From: Jidongwangia harbinensis
Lineage (GTDB): Bacteria; Actinomycetota; Actinomycetes; Mycobacteriales; Micromonosporaceae
NCBI RefSeq assembly: GCF_020216025.1
Contig: NZ_JAIWNC010000002.1
Span: forward strand, 124,001 to 188,000
Length of the DNA stretch: 64,000 nt
Reading direction: 5' to 3'
Part shown: piece by piece, positions 19,001 to 26,829 of the stretch
Position numbering within the stretch: position 1 is the first letter of the stretch
Layout: each line of letters begins with the position of its first letter
The notes under the pieces: generated by a model
What the model was told of the DNA's origin: nothing
Databases searched by the model: none
The model's input: only the letters and a program-made list of their open reading frames with translations
Translations under genes and position numbers: made by a program

Positions 19001-19598
19001 GCCCGCCGACGGTGACCGGCGACGCCCCCACCGGCGGCACGGCCACGTCGGTACGCCACGGCCCGCTGCCGTACGGGCCGAGGTCGCGGGCGCCGACCCA
19101 GGACTGCGGCACCGTGTCGGCCGCCTGCCAGCTCCCGTCGGTGACCAGGTCCACGCCGCCGCCGGAGCCGACCACCCGCACCCGCCCGAGGACGCCGGCC
19201 GGCCCGGTGGCGGCGTTGCGGGCGGCAAAGGTGAGCGTGTTCGAGCCGGGCCGGAGGGCGGCGGCGAGGTCGACGTGCAGGGCCGTCCGCCAGGAGTGGG
19301 CGGCGCGCGGGGATCCGGCGAGCCAGGTGCCGTTGAGCCAGACGTCGATCGTGTCGTCGCCGGTGACGAGCAGCTCGGCGGACGGGTAGGGGCCGGCCGG
19401 CGCGGTGAAGGTGCGCTGCAGGTAGCGGGTGGCGGCCGGCGCGGAGGCGACCGGGTCGGAGTCCGGGAACCAGATCCAGTGCGCGTTGGCAAACGTTTCA
19501 ATTCGGGGCGTCGGCGCGGCCGCCGTGGCGGTCGATGGGAGCGGGGCGGCGGTCGTGGCCAGCAATGCGGCCGCGAAGAGACGGAGGCGATGGGCCAT
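16014..19598 (-). CDS. Secreted GH78 alpha-L-rhamnosidase with duplicated sugar-binding domain (1194 aa)
   Basis: Hydrolyses terminal alpha-L-rhamnose from plant glycans or glycosides outside the cell. The ATG has GAGGAGAAG just upstream and starts a signal peptide (cleavage about 27, after TATAAA). Two homologous beta-sandwich modules are visible: residues about 38-160 (HWIWFPDSDP, TGDDTIDVWLNGTW) and about 315-435 (SWIWYPEGDP, TGDDTADVWLNGTR), probably CBM67-like. Between them is a fibronectin-like segment (about 195-305). The C-terminal half is the GH78 core: N-domain, concanavalin-like domain, and six-hairpin catalytic domain with DCPQRDERLGWTGD; E796 is the likely general acid. It is longer than typical 900-1000 aa enzymes because of the duplicated module. 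A strong palindromic operator lies just upstream. Confidence 0.95.
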   Translation of the reverse strand: MAHRLRLFAAALLATTAAPLPSTATAAAPTPRIETFANAHWIWFPDSDPVASAPAATRYLQRTFTAPAGPYPSAELLVTGDDTIDVWLNGTWLAGSPRAAHSWRTALHVDLAAALRPGSNTLTFAARNAATGPAGVLGRVRVVGSGGGVDLVTDGSWQAADTVPQSWVGARDLGPYGSGPWRTDVAVPPVGASPVTVGGLTTERRTDPVGVDTAKPRFGWRLSTAAKGQLQGRYQVTVGTTPGAADVWDSGTVASQQSVDVGYGGPALAADRTYHWRVRVWDGQGRPSPWSAPARFDTAPAGWDADFIGAPGTASLTGASWIWYPEGDPAVEAPAAERFFRRTFDLAAPGATTLVVTGDDTADVWLNGTRVVTSRRVADSWQRATTIDVTAHLRTGVNVLAVAARNTSASPAGVLATLRGAVTLGTDAAWTAAQTAPDGWQRPGFDDGAWPAARVAAAHPGGPWGDRVVVPNPAPVLGKTFTVAKPVARARLFATALGLHETYLNGAKVSEERLAPGWTDYTKRLQYRGYDVTAALRQGDNTLSALVGNGWYSGSLGMAGSRRYGTSPWYSAQLVVEYADGTRAEIRTDGSWSATTSPVVADDLYHGEDQDARIAGGTGRPVTVRTGARPNLVAQVDPGVTVQQELRPVRLTQPKPGVWIADLGQNFAGWNRLRVNGPAGTTVTLRHGELLNADGTLYTANLRAAQQTDTFTLAGRGTETFEPHFTVHGYRYVELTGFPGTPTADSLTGLAAWTTGAETGTFTTSDPLVNQLQHNILWGARSNMLSIPTDCPQRDERLGWTGDIAAFGATATFNFDTHGLLAKFADDLVDGQRADGAFPDVAPDVFGWAGKAGWGDAGVIVPYVLWQRYGDLSAADRHFDAMAKWVDYLRGTAGADLIRDQDTYGDWLHVDDPTPNDVTSTAFFGWSARLVSRMAAATGRTAQATAYGDLADRIGAAFTARFVRADGTVATNSQTGYVLALAFGLVPGNREQAVADRLAAKVASRNGHLSVGFMGVENLLPVLAEHGHLDTAYQILQQPDYPGWGYMNSRGATTIWERWDGIRTDGSLQDVGMNSFNHYGLGSVGDWLYRTVGGLGPAAPGYQRLLIAPKPGGSLTSATTSLTTGYGPTRTEWRRAGPALTLTVVVPPNTTATVQVPASSAGAVTAPAEAVPQGYTGGVASYALPSGSYTFTVG
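19491..19504. promoter_or_regulatory. Secondary LacI-type operator inside the rhamnosidase 5' coding region
   Basis: AAACGTTTCAATTC matches the core of the main operator at 19648 (AAACGTTTCAAATTC). The two sites are 157 bases apart, very near 15 helical turns, a spacing that would suit repression by looping. Confidence 0.45.
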
Positions 19599-19637
19599 GC
19601 TCTTCTCCTCGGTGGGTGAGAAGCCATCGATAAACCG

Positions 19638-19666
19638 TCATGAATTTAAACGTTTCAAATTCATGA
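19638..19666. promoter_or_regulatory. Palindromic operator upstream of the GH78 gene
   Basis: TCATGAATTT (19638-19647) and AAATTCATGA (19657-19666) are perfect ten-base arms around AAACGTTTC, whose AAACGTTT core is itself palindromic and LacI-operator-like. The AT-rich block stands out sharply from its surroundings and lies 40-68 bases upstream of the rhamnosidase ATG. No LacI gene is adjacent, so the regulator acts from elsewhere. Confidence 0.7.
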
Positions 19667-19734
19667 CCCTCTGAGACTAGGCGGAACCGCGGTGGTTTCT
19701 CAAGACCGGATCCGGCCGTCCACCTAGGATGGTG

Positions 19735-19935
19735 CGGGCCGGTCCCCGGTGCGCTCCCGGCCCGCAGTGCTCCACGGCGAACACGGCGAGCGTCGACGCC
19801 GCCGCGTCCGGCCGGCGCACGGTCTCCACCATGCGCGGCTCGGCGTGCAGAGCGGCGCCGTCCACCTGCACTTCACCCAGCCCCGGCGGTCGCCGTCGAA
19901 GAACCGGATGTGCGGAGTGTGCCGCAGCGTCGCCG
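19735..19935 (-). pseudogene. Remnant of an alkaline phosphatase D (PhoD) C-terminus
   Basis: Read on the minus strand, about 19928-19880 encodes HTPHIRFFDGDRRGWVKC, and about 19878-19740 in a neighbouring frame encodes VDGAALHAEPRMVETVRRP then STLAVFAVEHCGPG. Together these follow the conserved C-terminal end of PhoD-family phosphatases (NPHxKFFDGDRRGYVRC, then a TPxxWRADYRMVxTV-like strand and STLASFVVE). A one-base frameshift separates the halves and the large catalytic N-terminal part is absent. It is a decayed fragment in the 481-base gap before the small secreted protein; nothing else gene-like was seen in that gap apart from the operator. Confidence 0.6.
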
Positions 19936-20079
19936 CCGGCCGGTCGCGGGCCGGACGTCACGTGTGGGCGCACCCGCCTGAGCCGACTCGCAGGGGATCC
20001 GGAGGGTCGCCACAGGTTCCTGACAGGTCCACAGCTCACTGTCAGCCAGGCAACGACCCGTCACCAACCGGAGGTTCTG

Positions 20080-20535
20080 ATGGCACGACCGACCAAGCGC
20101 ACGACCGTCCTCGCCGGGCTCGCGACGGCCGGTGCGGCCGGCGCGCTGGGGCTGGCGCTCGCCGCTCCCGCGCTGGCCGAGGCGCCCGCCCCGGCGCCGT
20201 CGGGCTCGGCCGCACCGTCGGGGGAGACCGACCGGGCAGCCGCGCGGACCCAGCATCAGCAGGAGCTGGCCGCGGCCCTCGCCAAGGAACTGGGCGTCGA
20301 CCAGGCCAAGGTCGCGGCCGCACTGGAGAAGGTGCACGCGGCCCGCCAGGCCGAGGCGAAGACCGAACGGACCGCCGCGCTGAAGACCCGCCTGGACGAG
20401 GCGGTGGCCGCCGGCAAGCTCACCGCCGAGGAGGCGGCCGCGATCCTCAAGGCCGCCGAGGCGAACGTCCTGCCGGGCGGCCCGGGCGGCCCGGGTGGCG
20501 CCTTCGGGCGCGGCCACGGCGGCTTCGGCCGCTGA
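20080..20535 (+). CDS. Small secreted helical protein of unknown function (151 aa)
   Basis: The ATG follows GGAGG by five bases. Residues 1-33 are a signal peptide (KRTTVLAGLATAGAAG, cleavage after ALA). A Pro/Ala/Ser spacer follows, then two helical segments: QQELAAALAKELGVDQAKVAAALEKV and LDEAVAAGKLTAEEAAAILKAAE, a pattern that recurs in many actinobacterial small exported proteins of unknown role. The C-terminus is a Gly-rich tail ending GRGHGGFGR. No catalytic residues or cysteines. Function not assignable. Confidence 0.8.
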   Translation: MARPTKRTTVLAGLATAGAAGALGLALAAPALAEAPAPAPSGSAAPSGETDRAAARTQHQQELAAALAKELGVDQAKVAAALEKVHAARQAEAKTERTAALKTRLDEAVAAGKLTAEEAAAILKAAEANVLPGGPGGPGGAFGRGHGGFGR

Positions 20536-20632
20536 CCGGGCCGGCGGTCGGTCGCGTCTCGGCGGCGCGCCACGGGGTTTCCCTGACGACGTACGGTGTC
20601 CGGGGAAGCGCCCGCCCGCGAGAGGACCAGTG

Positions 20633-21484
20633 ATGCCGGAACGTCCCGGACGCGACCGACCCCGCGCCACCCTCGCCCACGTGCACCGCGTGGAACGGAT
20701 CACGCCCGGCATGGTCCGGATCGTGCTGACCGGCCCGGAACTGGCCGGGTTCCCGGCCGGCGAGTACACCGACCACTACGTCAAGCTGCTGTTCCCGCCC
20801 GCCGGCGTGGACTACCCGGAGCCGTTCGACCTGCAGCGGATCCGGGCCGAGCTGCCGCGTGACCAGTGGCCGCGGACCCGCACGTACACGGTCCGCCGGT
20901 GGGACGCCGCCCGCGGGGAGCTGACCATCGACGTGGTGCACCACGGCGACGCCGGGCTGGCCGGGCCGTGGGCCGGGCGGGCCCGGCCGGGCGACCGGAT
21001 CCGGTTCCTGGGACCGGGCGGCGGGTACGCGCCGGACCCGCACGCCGACTGGCACCTGCTGGCCGGCGACGAGAGCGCGTTGCCGGCCATCGCGGCCGCC
21101 CTCGAGCGGTTGCCGGCCGGTGCCCGGGCGGACGTGTTCGTGGAGGTCGCTGGCCCGGCCGAGGAGCAGCCGCTGCACTCCGACGGCCGGGTCCGGGTCA
21201 GCTGGCTGCACCGCGGCGACGGCCGGGTCGGCGCCGCGCTGGTCGGTGCGGTCACCGCGTGGGAGCCGCCGCCCGGCTCCGGACAGGCGTTCGTGCACGG
21301 CGAGGCCGGCTTCGTGAAGCAGCTGCGCCGCCTGCTGCAGATCGACCGCGGCATGCCGCGGGACCGGCTGTCCATCTCCGGGTACTGGCGGACCGGCCAG
21401 GACGAGGACGGCTGGCAGGCCACCAAGCGGGACTGGAACCGCGAGGTCGAGGCGGACCTGGAGACCCGCCCGGTCGCCGGGTGA
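20633..21484 (+). CDS. Siderophore-interacting protein (SIP family ferric-siderophore reductase)
   Basis: A 283-aa cytoplasmic flavoprotein that uses NAD(P)H to release iron from ferric siderophores. Residues about 10-130 are the FAD-binding beta-barrel with RTYTVRRWD as flavin-binding motif and DVVHHGDAGLAGPWA, characteristic of ViuB/SIP proteins. The NAD(P)-binding half contains LAGDESALPAIAAALE and the C-terminal YWRTGQDEDGW. AGAGGAC lies seven bases before the chosen ATG; upstream in-frame codons run into non-coding sequence. Monocistronic as far as visible, no siderophore synthesis or uptake genes nearby. Confidence 0.93.
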   Translation: MPERPGRDRPRATLAHVHRVERITPGMVRIVLTGPELAGFPAGEYTDHYVKLLFPPAGVDYPEPFDLQRIRAELPRDQWPRTRTYTVRRWDAARGELTIDVVHHGDAGLAGPWAGRARPGDRIRFLGPGGGYAPDPHADWHLLAGDESALPAIAAALERLPAGARADVFVEVAGPAEEQPLHSDGRVRVSWLHRGDGRVGAALVGAVTAWEPPPGSGQAFVHGEAGFVKQLRRLLQIDRGMPRDRLSISGYWRTGQDEDGWQATKRDWNREVEADLETRPVAG

Positions 21485-21568
21485 CCGGGGGCAGGTGGGT
21501 CTGCCCGGGCGCCCGCACCCGGGTCGCGGGACATGCCGGGCTGGTGCCGAGCCGCTAGGGTGCCGTCC

Positions 21569-22204
21569 GTGAGATCGAAGCGGACGTGGTGCGTGGCCGT
21601 CGCGGTCGCGCTGCTGGCGGCCGGATGCGCCCGGTCCGGCGAGCGGCCGTCCTGGCAGCCGGCGGCGGCCTCCGCGCCGGCCAGTCCGGCGGCGGCGAAG
21701 CCCAAGCCGAAGCTGGAGTCGGCCAACGGGATGAAGGGCCCCCTCGGCGACGTGATCGAAACCGGCCTCAAGGACGCCTCCGGCGACCCGTACGTGATCT
21801 TCGGGGTGACCGGCCCGATGGTGAACGACAGCAGCGACTTCGGCTTCGCCATCGGCACCCGCATGCCCGGCAACGTGATCATCGAGGATCTCACGATCAG
21901 CGAGTACAAGGGTTCGGCCATCGCGCCGGGCTTCCATCCCATGGCCGGCCAGCAGACCCTCTCGGACGATTCCCAGCAGCCCGCGTTCGGCTACTACGTC
22001 GGCGCCCCGGCGAAGATCACCGTGCGTGAGCTGGACCGGGTGGTCGGGGCCCAGCTCGCCCGGTGGAGCCACAACCCGGCCATCACGATCTTCTGGTTCG
22101 ACCCGGCCGACGTCCGCGACGACAGCGACTGGACCGACCTGGGCGCGTACGACGGAGCCGGCAACCGCCTGCCCGAGGGCCACATCGAACGGCAGACCCT
22201 GTGA
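21569..22204 (+). CDS. Putative lipoprotein of unknown function (211 aa)
   Basis: The GTG at 21569 yields an Arg/Lys-rich n-region, a hydrophobic core and lipobox LLAAGC, so a membrane-anchored lipoprotein is likely. After a Ser/Ala/Pro spacer to about residue 45, the globular part has no family I recognise (PYVIFGVTGPMVNDSSDFGF, then ELDRVVGAQLARWSHNP and ITIFWFDPADVRDD). The stop overlaps the next lipoprotein's GTG, so both form a two-gene unit and may work together at the cell surface. Confidence 0.75.
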   Translation: MRSKRTWCVAVAVALLAAGCARSGERPSWQPAAASAPASPAAAKPKPKLESANGMKGPLGDVIETGLKDASGDPYVIFGVTGPMVNDSSDFGFAIGTRMPGNVIIEDLTISEYKGSAIAPGFHPMAGQQTLSDDSQQPAFGYYVGAPAKITVRELDRVVGAQLARWSHNPAITIFWFDPADVRDDSDWTDLGAYDGAGNRLPEGHIERQTL

Positions 22205-22737
22205 CCATGTCGCGCCGGCTGCTCTGCGCCGTGCTCCTGCTTCCCGTGGCCGCCTGCGGGACGTCCGGCGACGGCCGGGCGGCCACCCCGCAGCCGACCG
22301 TCAGCGCGGCGGCCACCACGTCGCCGTCGCCGTCCGCGTCCGCGGCGCCGGGGTTCGTCGAGCTGACCGGCGACGCGAGCACCTCGGTCCGGGTGGTGAA
22401 GCTGGACTTCCGGAACCGTTCCGCGGTGGTCGAGCCCATCGTCTTCATGCACGGCCCCGACTACTGCAAGGCGATGAAGATCTCGCCGATTGAGCAGCGG
22501 TGCAGCCAGGAAGTGGTCATCGAGGGCAACAAGACGAAGGTGACGCTGCCCATCGCGGCCGACGTCGACCTGCGGACCATCGGTCACGGCGAGGAGTGCA
22601 TCGGCACGATGACCGGCGGTGCGACGTGCCGGGCGTCGCTGGCCGAGTTCACCCGGAACGTCGGCGAGGGCGTCCCGGTGTGGATCACGCTGGACGACGG
22701 CACCATCGCCAAGATCGCCGAGCTGTACACGCCCTGA
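22201..22737 (+). CDS. Second putative lipoprotein of unknown function (178 aa)
   Basis: GTG at 22201 overlaps the preceding stop as GTGA; an ATG two codons later (22207) is equally possible. The N-terminus RRLLCAVLLLPVAAC is a lipoprotein signal. A Thr/Ser/Pro-rich spacer (to about residue 50) precedes a globular domain with four cysteines (DYCKAM, QRCSQE, EECIGT, ATCRAS) that probably form disulfides. No recognised family; it is co-transcribed with the previous lipoprotein. Confidence 0.75.
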   Translation: MTMSRRLLCAVLLLPVAACGTSGDGRAATPQPTVSAAATTSPSPSASAAPGFVELTGDASTSVRVVKLDFRNRSAVVEPIVFMHGPDYCKAMKISPIEQRCSQEVVIEGNKTKVTLPIAADVDLRTIGHGEECIGTMTGGATCRASLAEFTRNVGEGVPVWITLDDGTIAKIAELYTP

Positions 22738-22741
22738 CCGG

Positions 22742-24016
22742 CTACGGCGTGACGACGGCGCCGTCCGGGCCGAGGTGGACCACCGCACCGCGTACCCGGG
22801 CCTGCTCGGCGGCCCACACCACCCGGTGGGTGGCCAGGCTCTCGGCGCCGCCGGACGACAGCAGCGCCGCGTCGCCGGCGGCGACCGCGGCGACGAACGC
22901 CGCGACGAGGCCGGCATCCCCACCGCCGTGCCCGCCGGCGGCCGACGGACCGCCCTCGTCCGCGGCGTCGAAGACCCGCTCCGCGCCGGTCCGGAAGTCG
23001 ACGTGGCGCACCGTCCGCCCGTCCCCCTCGAGGTATCCGTGGCTGCCGAACAGCCGGGTCTGCCGGTCCGCCATTCCGGTGAACGCCGTCATGGTGAACG
23101 CGCAGGTAGCGCCGTCCGGGAACTCCATCGCGACCACCTGATGGTCGACCACGTCGTTGTCGGCGGCGTACACGCAGCGGCCGTACGGCCCGGTCCGCAA
23201 CGCCGCCCGGACGGCCGCCTCGGTGGCCTCCGCGGTGACCGCGCCGAGCGGCCAGAAGTGCTGGTCCGGGTCGGCGAGCGCGCCCAGGTAGAGCCGCGGG
23301 GCCGAGTACGGGCAGGACGGCTCGACCGGGCAGTCGAGGCACCGGTCCGTGGCCCCGGCGGGGCGCGCCTCGGGACGGAAGTGGGTGCGGCTGCCGAACG
23401 ACGCCACCCGGGACGGCGACTGCCCGAACAGGTGCACCAGCCAGTCGATGTCATGGCAGCTCTTGGTGAGCAGCATCGGCCCGGACTCGTCGGCCCGGCG
23501 CCAGTTGCCCCGGACGAACGAGTGGGCGTGGTGCCACCAGCCGACCGGCTCCAGGTGCTGGACGCTGATCAGCCGGCCGATCCGGTCCTCGGCGAGCAGC
23601 CGCCGCAGCAGCCGGGTGTACGGCGTGTACCGCAGCACGTGGCACACCGCCAGCAGCACCCCGTGCCTCCGGGCCGCGTCGGCGATGGCCGCCGCCTCCG
23701 GTTCGGTGGGCGCCATCGGCTTCTCCAGCAGCAGGTGGTACCCGAGGGCGGCCAGGCGCACGGCCGGGTCGTGGTGCATCCGGTCCTGGGTGGCGACGAT
23801 CGCGGCATCGGCCAGCCGGGGCGCCGCGGCGAGGCCGGCCCAGTCCGCGAAGACCCGGTCATCGGGTACGCCGAACTCCGCGGCCGCCGCGGCCCGGCGT
23901 ACCCGATCGGGTTCGGCGACGGCGACCACCCGGGCGCCGCCGGCGTCCACCGCGAGCCGGGCGTACGTCTGCCCGCGCAGCCCCGCCCCGACCAGCGCGA
24001 GCGTCACCTCCGACAT
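22742..24016 (-). CDS. Gfo/Idh/MocA-family oxidoreductase
   Basis: A 424-aa NAD(P)-dependent sugar dehydrogenase-like enzyme. The Rossmann motif VTLALVGAGLRGQTYA opens the protein and the family's EKPMAPT motif (about residue 95) supplies the conserved Lys. The substrate domain has WHHAHSFVRGNWR and CHDIDWLVHLFG. A four-Cys segment (CLDCPVEPSC) around residue 225 suggests a small structural metal or disulfide site seen in one subfamily. GGAGGGG precedes the ATG. Last gene of the minus-strand set GH114, PfkB, aldolase, oxidoreductase; substrate probably a hexose derivative, but not provable here. Confidence 0.88.
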   Translation of the reverse strand: MSEVTLALVGAGLRGQTYARLAVDAGGARVVAVAEPDRVRRAAAAAEFGVPDDRVFADWAGLAAAPRLADAAIVATQDRMHHDPAVRLAALGYHLLLEKPMAPTEPEAAAIADAARRHGVLLAVCHVLRYTPYTRLLRRLLAEDRIGRLISVQHLEPVGWWHHAHSFVRGNWRRADESGPMLLTKSCHDIDWLVHLFGQSPSRVASFGSRTHFRPEARPAGATDRCLDCPVEPSCPYSAPRLYLGALADPDQHFWPLGAVTAEATEAAVRAALRTGPYGRCVYAADNDVVDHQVVAMEFPDGATCAFTMTAFTGMADRQTRLFGSHGYLEGDGRTVRHVDFRTGAERVFDAADEGGPSAAGGHGGGDAGLVAAFVAAVAAGDAALLSSGGAESLATHRVVWAAEQARVRGAVVHLGPDGAVVTP

Positions 24017-24034
24017 GGCGTCCCCCTCCGGCGG

Positions 24035-24886
24035 TCAGGTGGCGGCGGTGACGTGCGGGGCCAGCAGCCGCAGCGAGCCGGCCACCGTGTCGGCCATCGC
24101 CGAGCGGGCGGTGGCCAGGTAGCGCCGCGGATCGACCAACGTGGCGTCGTCTCCCAGGGTGGACCGCACCGCGCCGGTGAACGCGCTGTTCAGCGCCGTG
24201 CCGATGTTCACCTTGGCCATTCCGGCGTGCACTGCGCGGACCAGTTCGTCGTCCGGTACGCCGGAAGAACCGTGCAGCACCAGCGGCACCGGCACGGCGA
24301 CGTGCAACCGGGCGATGAGCCGGTGGTCGAGCCGCGCGGTACGGGCCTGCATGGCGTGCGACGAGCCGACCGCGACGGCCAGCGCGTCCACCCCGGTGGC
24401 GGCCACGTACGCCGCGGCCTCCTCCGGATCGGTACGTACCCCCGGCGCGTGCGCACCGTCCTTGCCGCCGATCTCACCCAGCTCGCTCTCCACCCACAGC
24501 CCGTGCGCGTGAGCCCGCCGCACGGCCGCCGCGGTGGCCGCCACGTTCTCCTGGTACGGCCGCGTCGAGGCGTCGTACATGGCCGAGCCGAACCCGTGCG
24601 CCGCGGCCTGGTCGAACAACTCGTCGCTGGTCACATGGTCGAGGTGGAGACCGACCGGCACGGTGGCCGACTCGGCGATGCTGCGCGCGGCCGCCGCGAT
24701 CGGCGCCAGCCGGCCGTGGTGGAACCGCACCGCGTTCTCGCTGATCTGCAGGACCACCGGCAGCCCCGCGGCCTCGGCCCCGGTGACGATGGCCTCGGCG
24801 TGCTCGACGGTGATGAGGTTGAAGGCGCCTACCGCACCGCCGGCGGCACGGGCCTCGGCGACCATCGCGCCGGTCGGACTGAACAT
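24035..24886 (-). CDS. Class II ketose-bisphosphate aldolase (GatY/KbaY type)
   Basis: A 283-aa zinc-dependent aldolase that should cleave tagatose 1,6-bisphosphate or fructose 1,6-bisphosphate into triose phosphates. Visible landmarks: GAFNLITVEHAEAIV at the N-terminus, HLDHV with zinc-binding His near residue 84, SELGEIGGKDG, then HGSSGVPDDELVRAVHAGMAKVNIGTALN, the class II signature with a second zinc His. Short length and these motifs favour the GatY/KbaY branch. AGAGGGAG precedes the ATG. It directly follows a PfkB kinase able to supply its substrate. Confidence 0.92.
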   Translation of the reverse strand: MFSPTGAMVAEARAAGGAVGAFNLITVEHAEAIVTGAEAAGLPVVLQISENAVRFHHGRLAPIAAAARSIAESATVPVGLHLDHVTSDELFDQAAAHGFGSAMYDASTRPYQENVAATAAAVRRAHAHGLWVESELGEIGGKDGAHAPGVRTDPEEAAAYVAATGVDALAVAVGSSHAMQARTARLDHRLIARLHVAVPVPLVLHGSSGVPDDELVRAVHAGMAKVNIGTALNSAFTGAVRSTLGDDATLVDPRRYLATARSAMADTVAGSLRLLAPHVTAAT

Positions 24887-24900
24887 GCGAAACTCCCTCT

Positions 24901-25875
24901 TCAGGCGGCGGTGACGGTCACGGTGCCGCGCAGGCGCCGGTAGGTGGGCGGATCGAAGCTGCCGGCGACGGGCGCCGCGACGGCCGCTCCGGACAGCGCG
25001 ACCGCGTCGGCGAGCAGGTCCGGCCAGGCCGTGGCGTCGCGCAGCCCGCGGGCCAGCGCGGCCACGCAGGCGTCGCCGGCTCCGGTGGGGTTGCCGGTGA
25101 GCCGCTCCGGCGGCCGCGCCCGCCAGGCCCCGCCGGCGGTGAGGCCGACCAGACCGTCCGGCCCGTGCGACACGACGGCGGCGCGGGCGCCGCGGTCGAG
25201 CCGGTCGTCTTCGACGGGCCGATCATTGCGGGCGGACCGGCCGTTTCCGGTGGCCCGGGCGCCGGGGTCGAGCAGGCGGGCCGGGTCCGCGTCGGCCGAG
25301 CCGAGCAGCGCGGCGAGTTCGGCGGCGTTCGGCTTGACCAGGTCCGGCCCGGCGGCCAGGCCGTACCGCAGCGCGTCGCCGCTGGTGTCCAGCACCGTCG
25401 GCACCTGCCGGGCGGCGGCGAGCCGGATCAGGGTGGCGTACCCGTCGGCCGGGGCCCCGGGCGGCAGCGAGCCGCACAGGGCCACCACGTCGGCGTCGCC
25501 GAGCAGGTCCCGGAACCGGTCCACGAACGCCGCCCACTCGGTGTCCGTGACGCACGGCCCGGGTTCCCAGAAACCGGTGGCGTCCGCCCGGTCGGCGACC
25601 GCCACGGTCCGCCGGGTCTCGGCCCGGATCGGCACGAACGCCTCGGCCACCCCGGCCGCCGCCAGCAGGCCGGCGACCCGGGTGCCGGTGCCGCCGCCCA
25701 GCAGGCCGGTGGCCAGCACCGGCTCGCCGAGCGCCTGCAGGACGGCGGCCACGTTGAGCCCTTTGCCGCCGGCCCGTTCCGTGACCGTGGTGACCCGGTG
25801 GGTGCCGTGCGGCACCAGCGCATCCACCGTGTACGTGAGGTCGAGCGCCGGGTTCGGCGTCACCGTGACGATCAT
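24901..25875 (-). CDS. PfkB-family hexose-phosphate kinase (LacC / 1-phosphofructokinase type)
   Basis: A 324-aa kinase. It opens with MIVTVTPNPALDLTYTV, the hallmark of the LacC/FruK branch, then AGGKGLNVAAVLQALG, and ends with the catalytic anion-hole motif GNPTGAGDACVAALARGL. With the adjacent class II aldolase, tagatose-6-phosphate kinase is the likeliest role. An unusual charged insertion (about residues 220-245, ATGNGRSARNDRPVEDD) lies before the VVSHG strand and is not typical of the family. The ATG at 25875 is five bases after the GH114 stop; a longer upstream reading frame only overlaps that gene. Confidence 0.9.
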   Translation of the reverse strand: MIVTVTPNPALDLTYTVDALVPHGTHRVTTVTERAGGKGLNVAAVLQALGEPVLATGLLGGGTGTRVAGLLAAAGVAEAFVPIRAETRRTVAVADRADATGFWEPGPCVTDTEWAAFVDRFRDLLGDADVVALCGSLPPGAPADGYATLIRLAAARQVPTVLDTSGDALRYGLAAGPDLVKPNAAELAALLGSADADPARLLDPGARATGNGRSARNDRPVEDDRLDRGARAAVVSHGPDGLVGLTAGGAWRARPPERLTGNPTGAGDACVAALARGLRDATAWPDLLADAVALSGAAVAAPVAGSFDPPTYRRLRGTVTVTAA

Positions 25876-25880
25876 CGGGG

Positions 25881-26714
25881 TCAGCAGGCCTGGTACGGAC
25901 CGCCCGGGGTGACATCGGTGTCTCGGCGTACCACCGAGACGTGGGCGCCGACCGTGTTGCACGCCGTGCGGTAGCCACGGGTCGTGTACTCGATGACGAT
26001 GACGTTGTTGCCGTACAGGTCGCGGTAGTCCTGGCACTCGTTGTACTCGCCGCACTGCTCGGCGACGGCGAAGTCCAGCCCGGCGGCCTTGCCGGCGCTG
26101 CCGATGCTGCCGTCCTCCTCGCTGCCGATGGTGTTCTTCTGCGCGATCGCCAGGCCCTCGCTGTGCGCGTGCTTGGCCAGCAGCTTCACGAACTCGATCG
26201 CGTGGGCCGGGGTGAGCAGGCCCTCGGAGCGGCTGAACGAATCCAGGTTGTCCGGCTCCACGGCCTGGAATCCGGACTTCCTGCAGCCGGTGATCCACTC
26301 GTTGACCTTGGCGGCGACGGCCTTGCGCTTGGCGTCGGTACGCAGGTCGAGCAGGACCTCGTCCCACCCGCCGTCCACCACCTCGGCGCCGGACGCGTCC
26401 TTGAGCACCAGGTTGTTCTTGCGCCAGTACGCGAGTTCCGACGCGATCGGCTGGGACTGGAAAGCGTTGACGTAACAGATGTTGTACAGGTTGGCTACCG
26501 GCGGGTCCTGACGGTCCCGGCTCACCACCCGCACGCCCTTCGGCGGGGTGTAATCGCCGCCGATCTGGTAGTCGAACTGCGCGTTCGCCGGCGGCAGCGT
26601 GACGCCGGCGCGCTTGGCCGAGACGAGCGCCCCCGCGTGCGGCGCGGTGATGACGGCGAGCGTCACACCGGCCAGAGCAACGGCGGCGGCGAACATACGG
26701 CTACGGCTGACCAC
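25881..26714 (-). CDS. Secreted GH114 endo-alpha-1,4-polygalactosaminidase-like hydrolase
   Basis: A 277-aa exported enzyme. The GTG at 26714 has GGAGG eight bases upstream and opens a signal peptide (about 1-28, ending APHAGA). The GH114 TIM-barrel landmarks are present: FDYQIGGDYTPP, NICYVNAFQSQP, VVDGGWDEVLLDLR, FQAVEPDNLDSF, GLAIAQKNT and DFAVAEQCGEYNEC. Characterised GH114 enzymes cleave alpha-1,4-linked galactosamine polymers (including Pel-like polysaccharide). First gene of the operon with a LacC-type kinase and GatY-type aldolase, which fits galactosamine use. Pairs of Cys in the C-terminal half probably form disulfides. Confidence 0.9.
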   Translation of the reverse strand: MVSRSRMFAAAVALAGVTLAVITAPHAGALVSAKRAGVTLPPANAQFDYQIGGDYTPPKGVRVVSRDRQDPPVANLYNICYVNAFQSQPIASELAYWRKNNLVLKDASGAEVVDGGWDEVLLDLRTDAKRKAVAAKVNEWITGCRKSGFQAVEPDNLDSFSRSEGLLTPAHAIEFVKLLAKHAHSEGLAIAQKNTIGSEEDGSIGSAGKAAGLDFAVAEQCGEYNECQDYRDLYGNNVIVIEYTTRGYRTACNTVGAHVSVVRRDTDVTPGGPYQAC

Positions 26715-26829
26715 GGTGGAGACCTCCACAGGCTCTCGTGGATCTGCCCCGCCTCGGGTGCGGAAGAGCACCCTGGCGACCTGACTGCCGGACTGGGGGA
26801 TTACCGGCTGGGCTGGATCGTTGCCTGCG

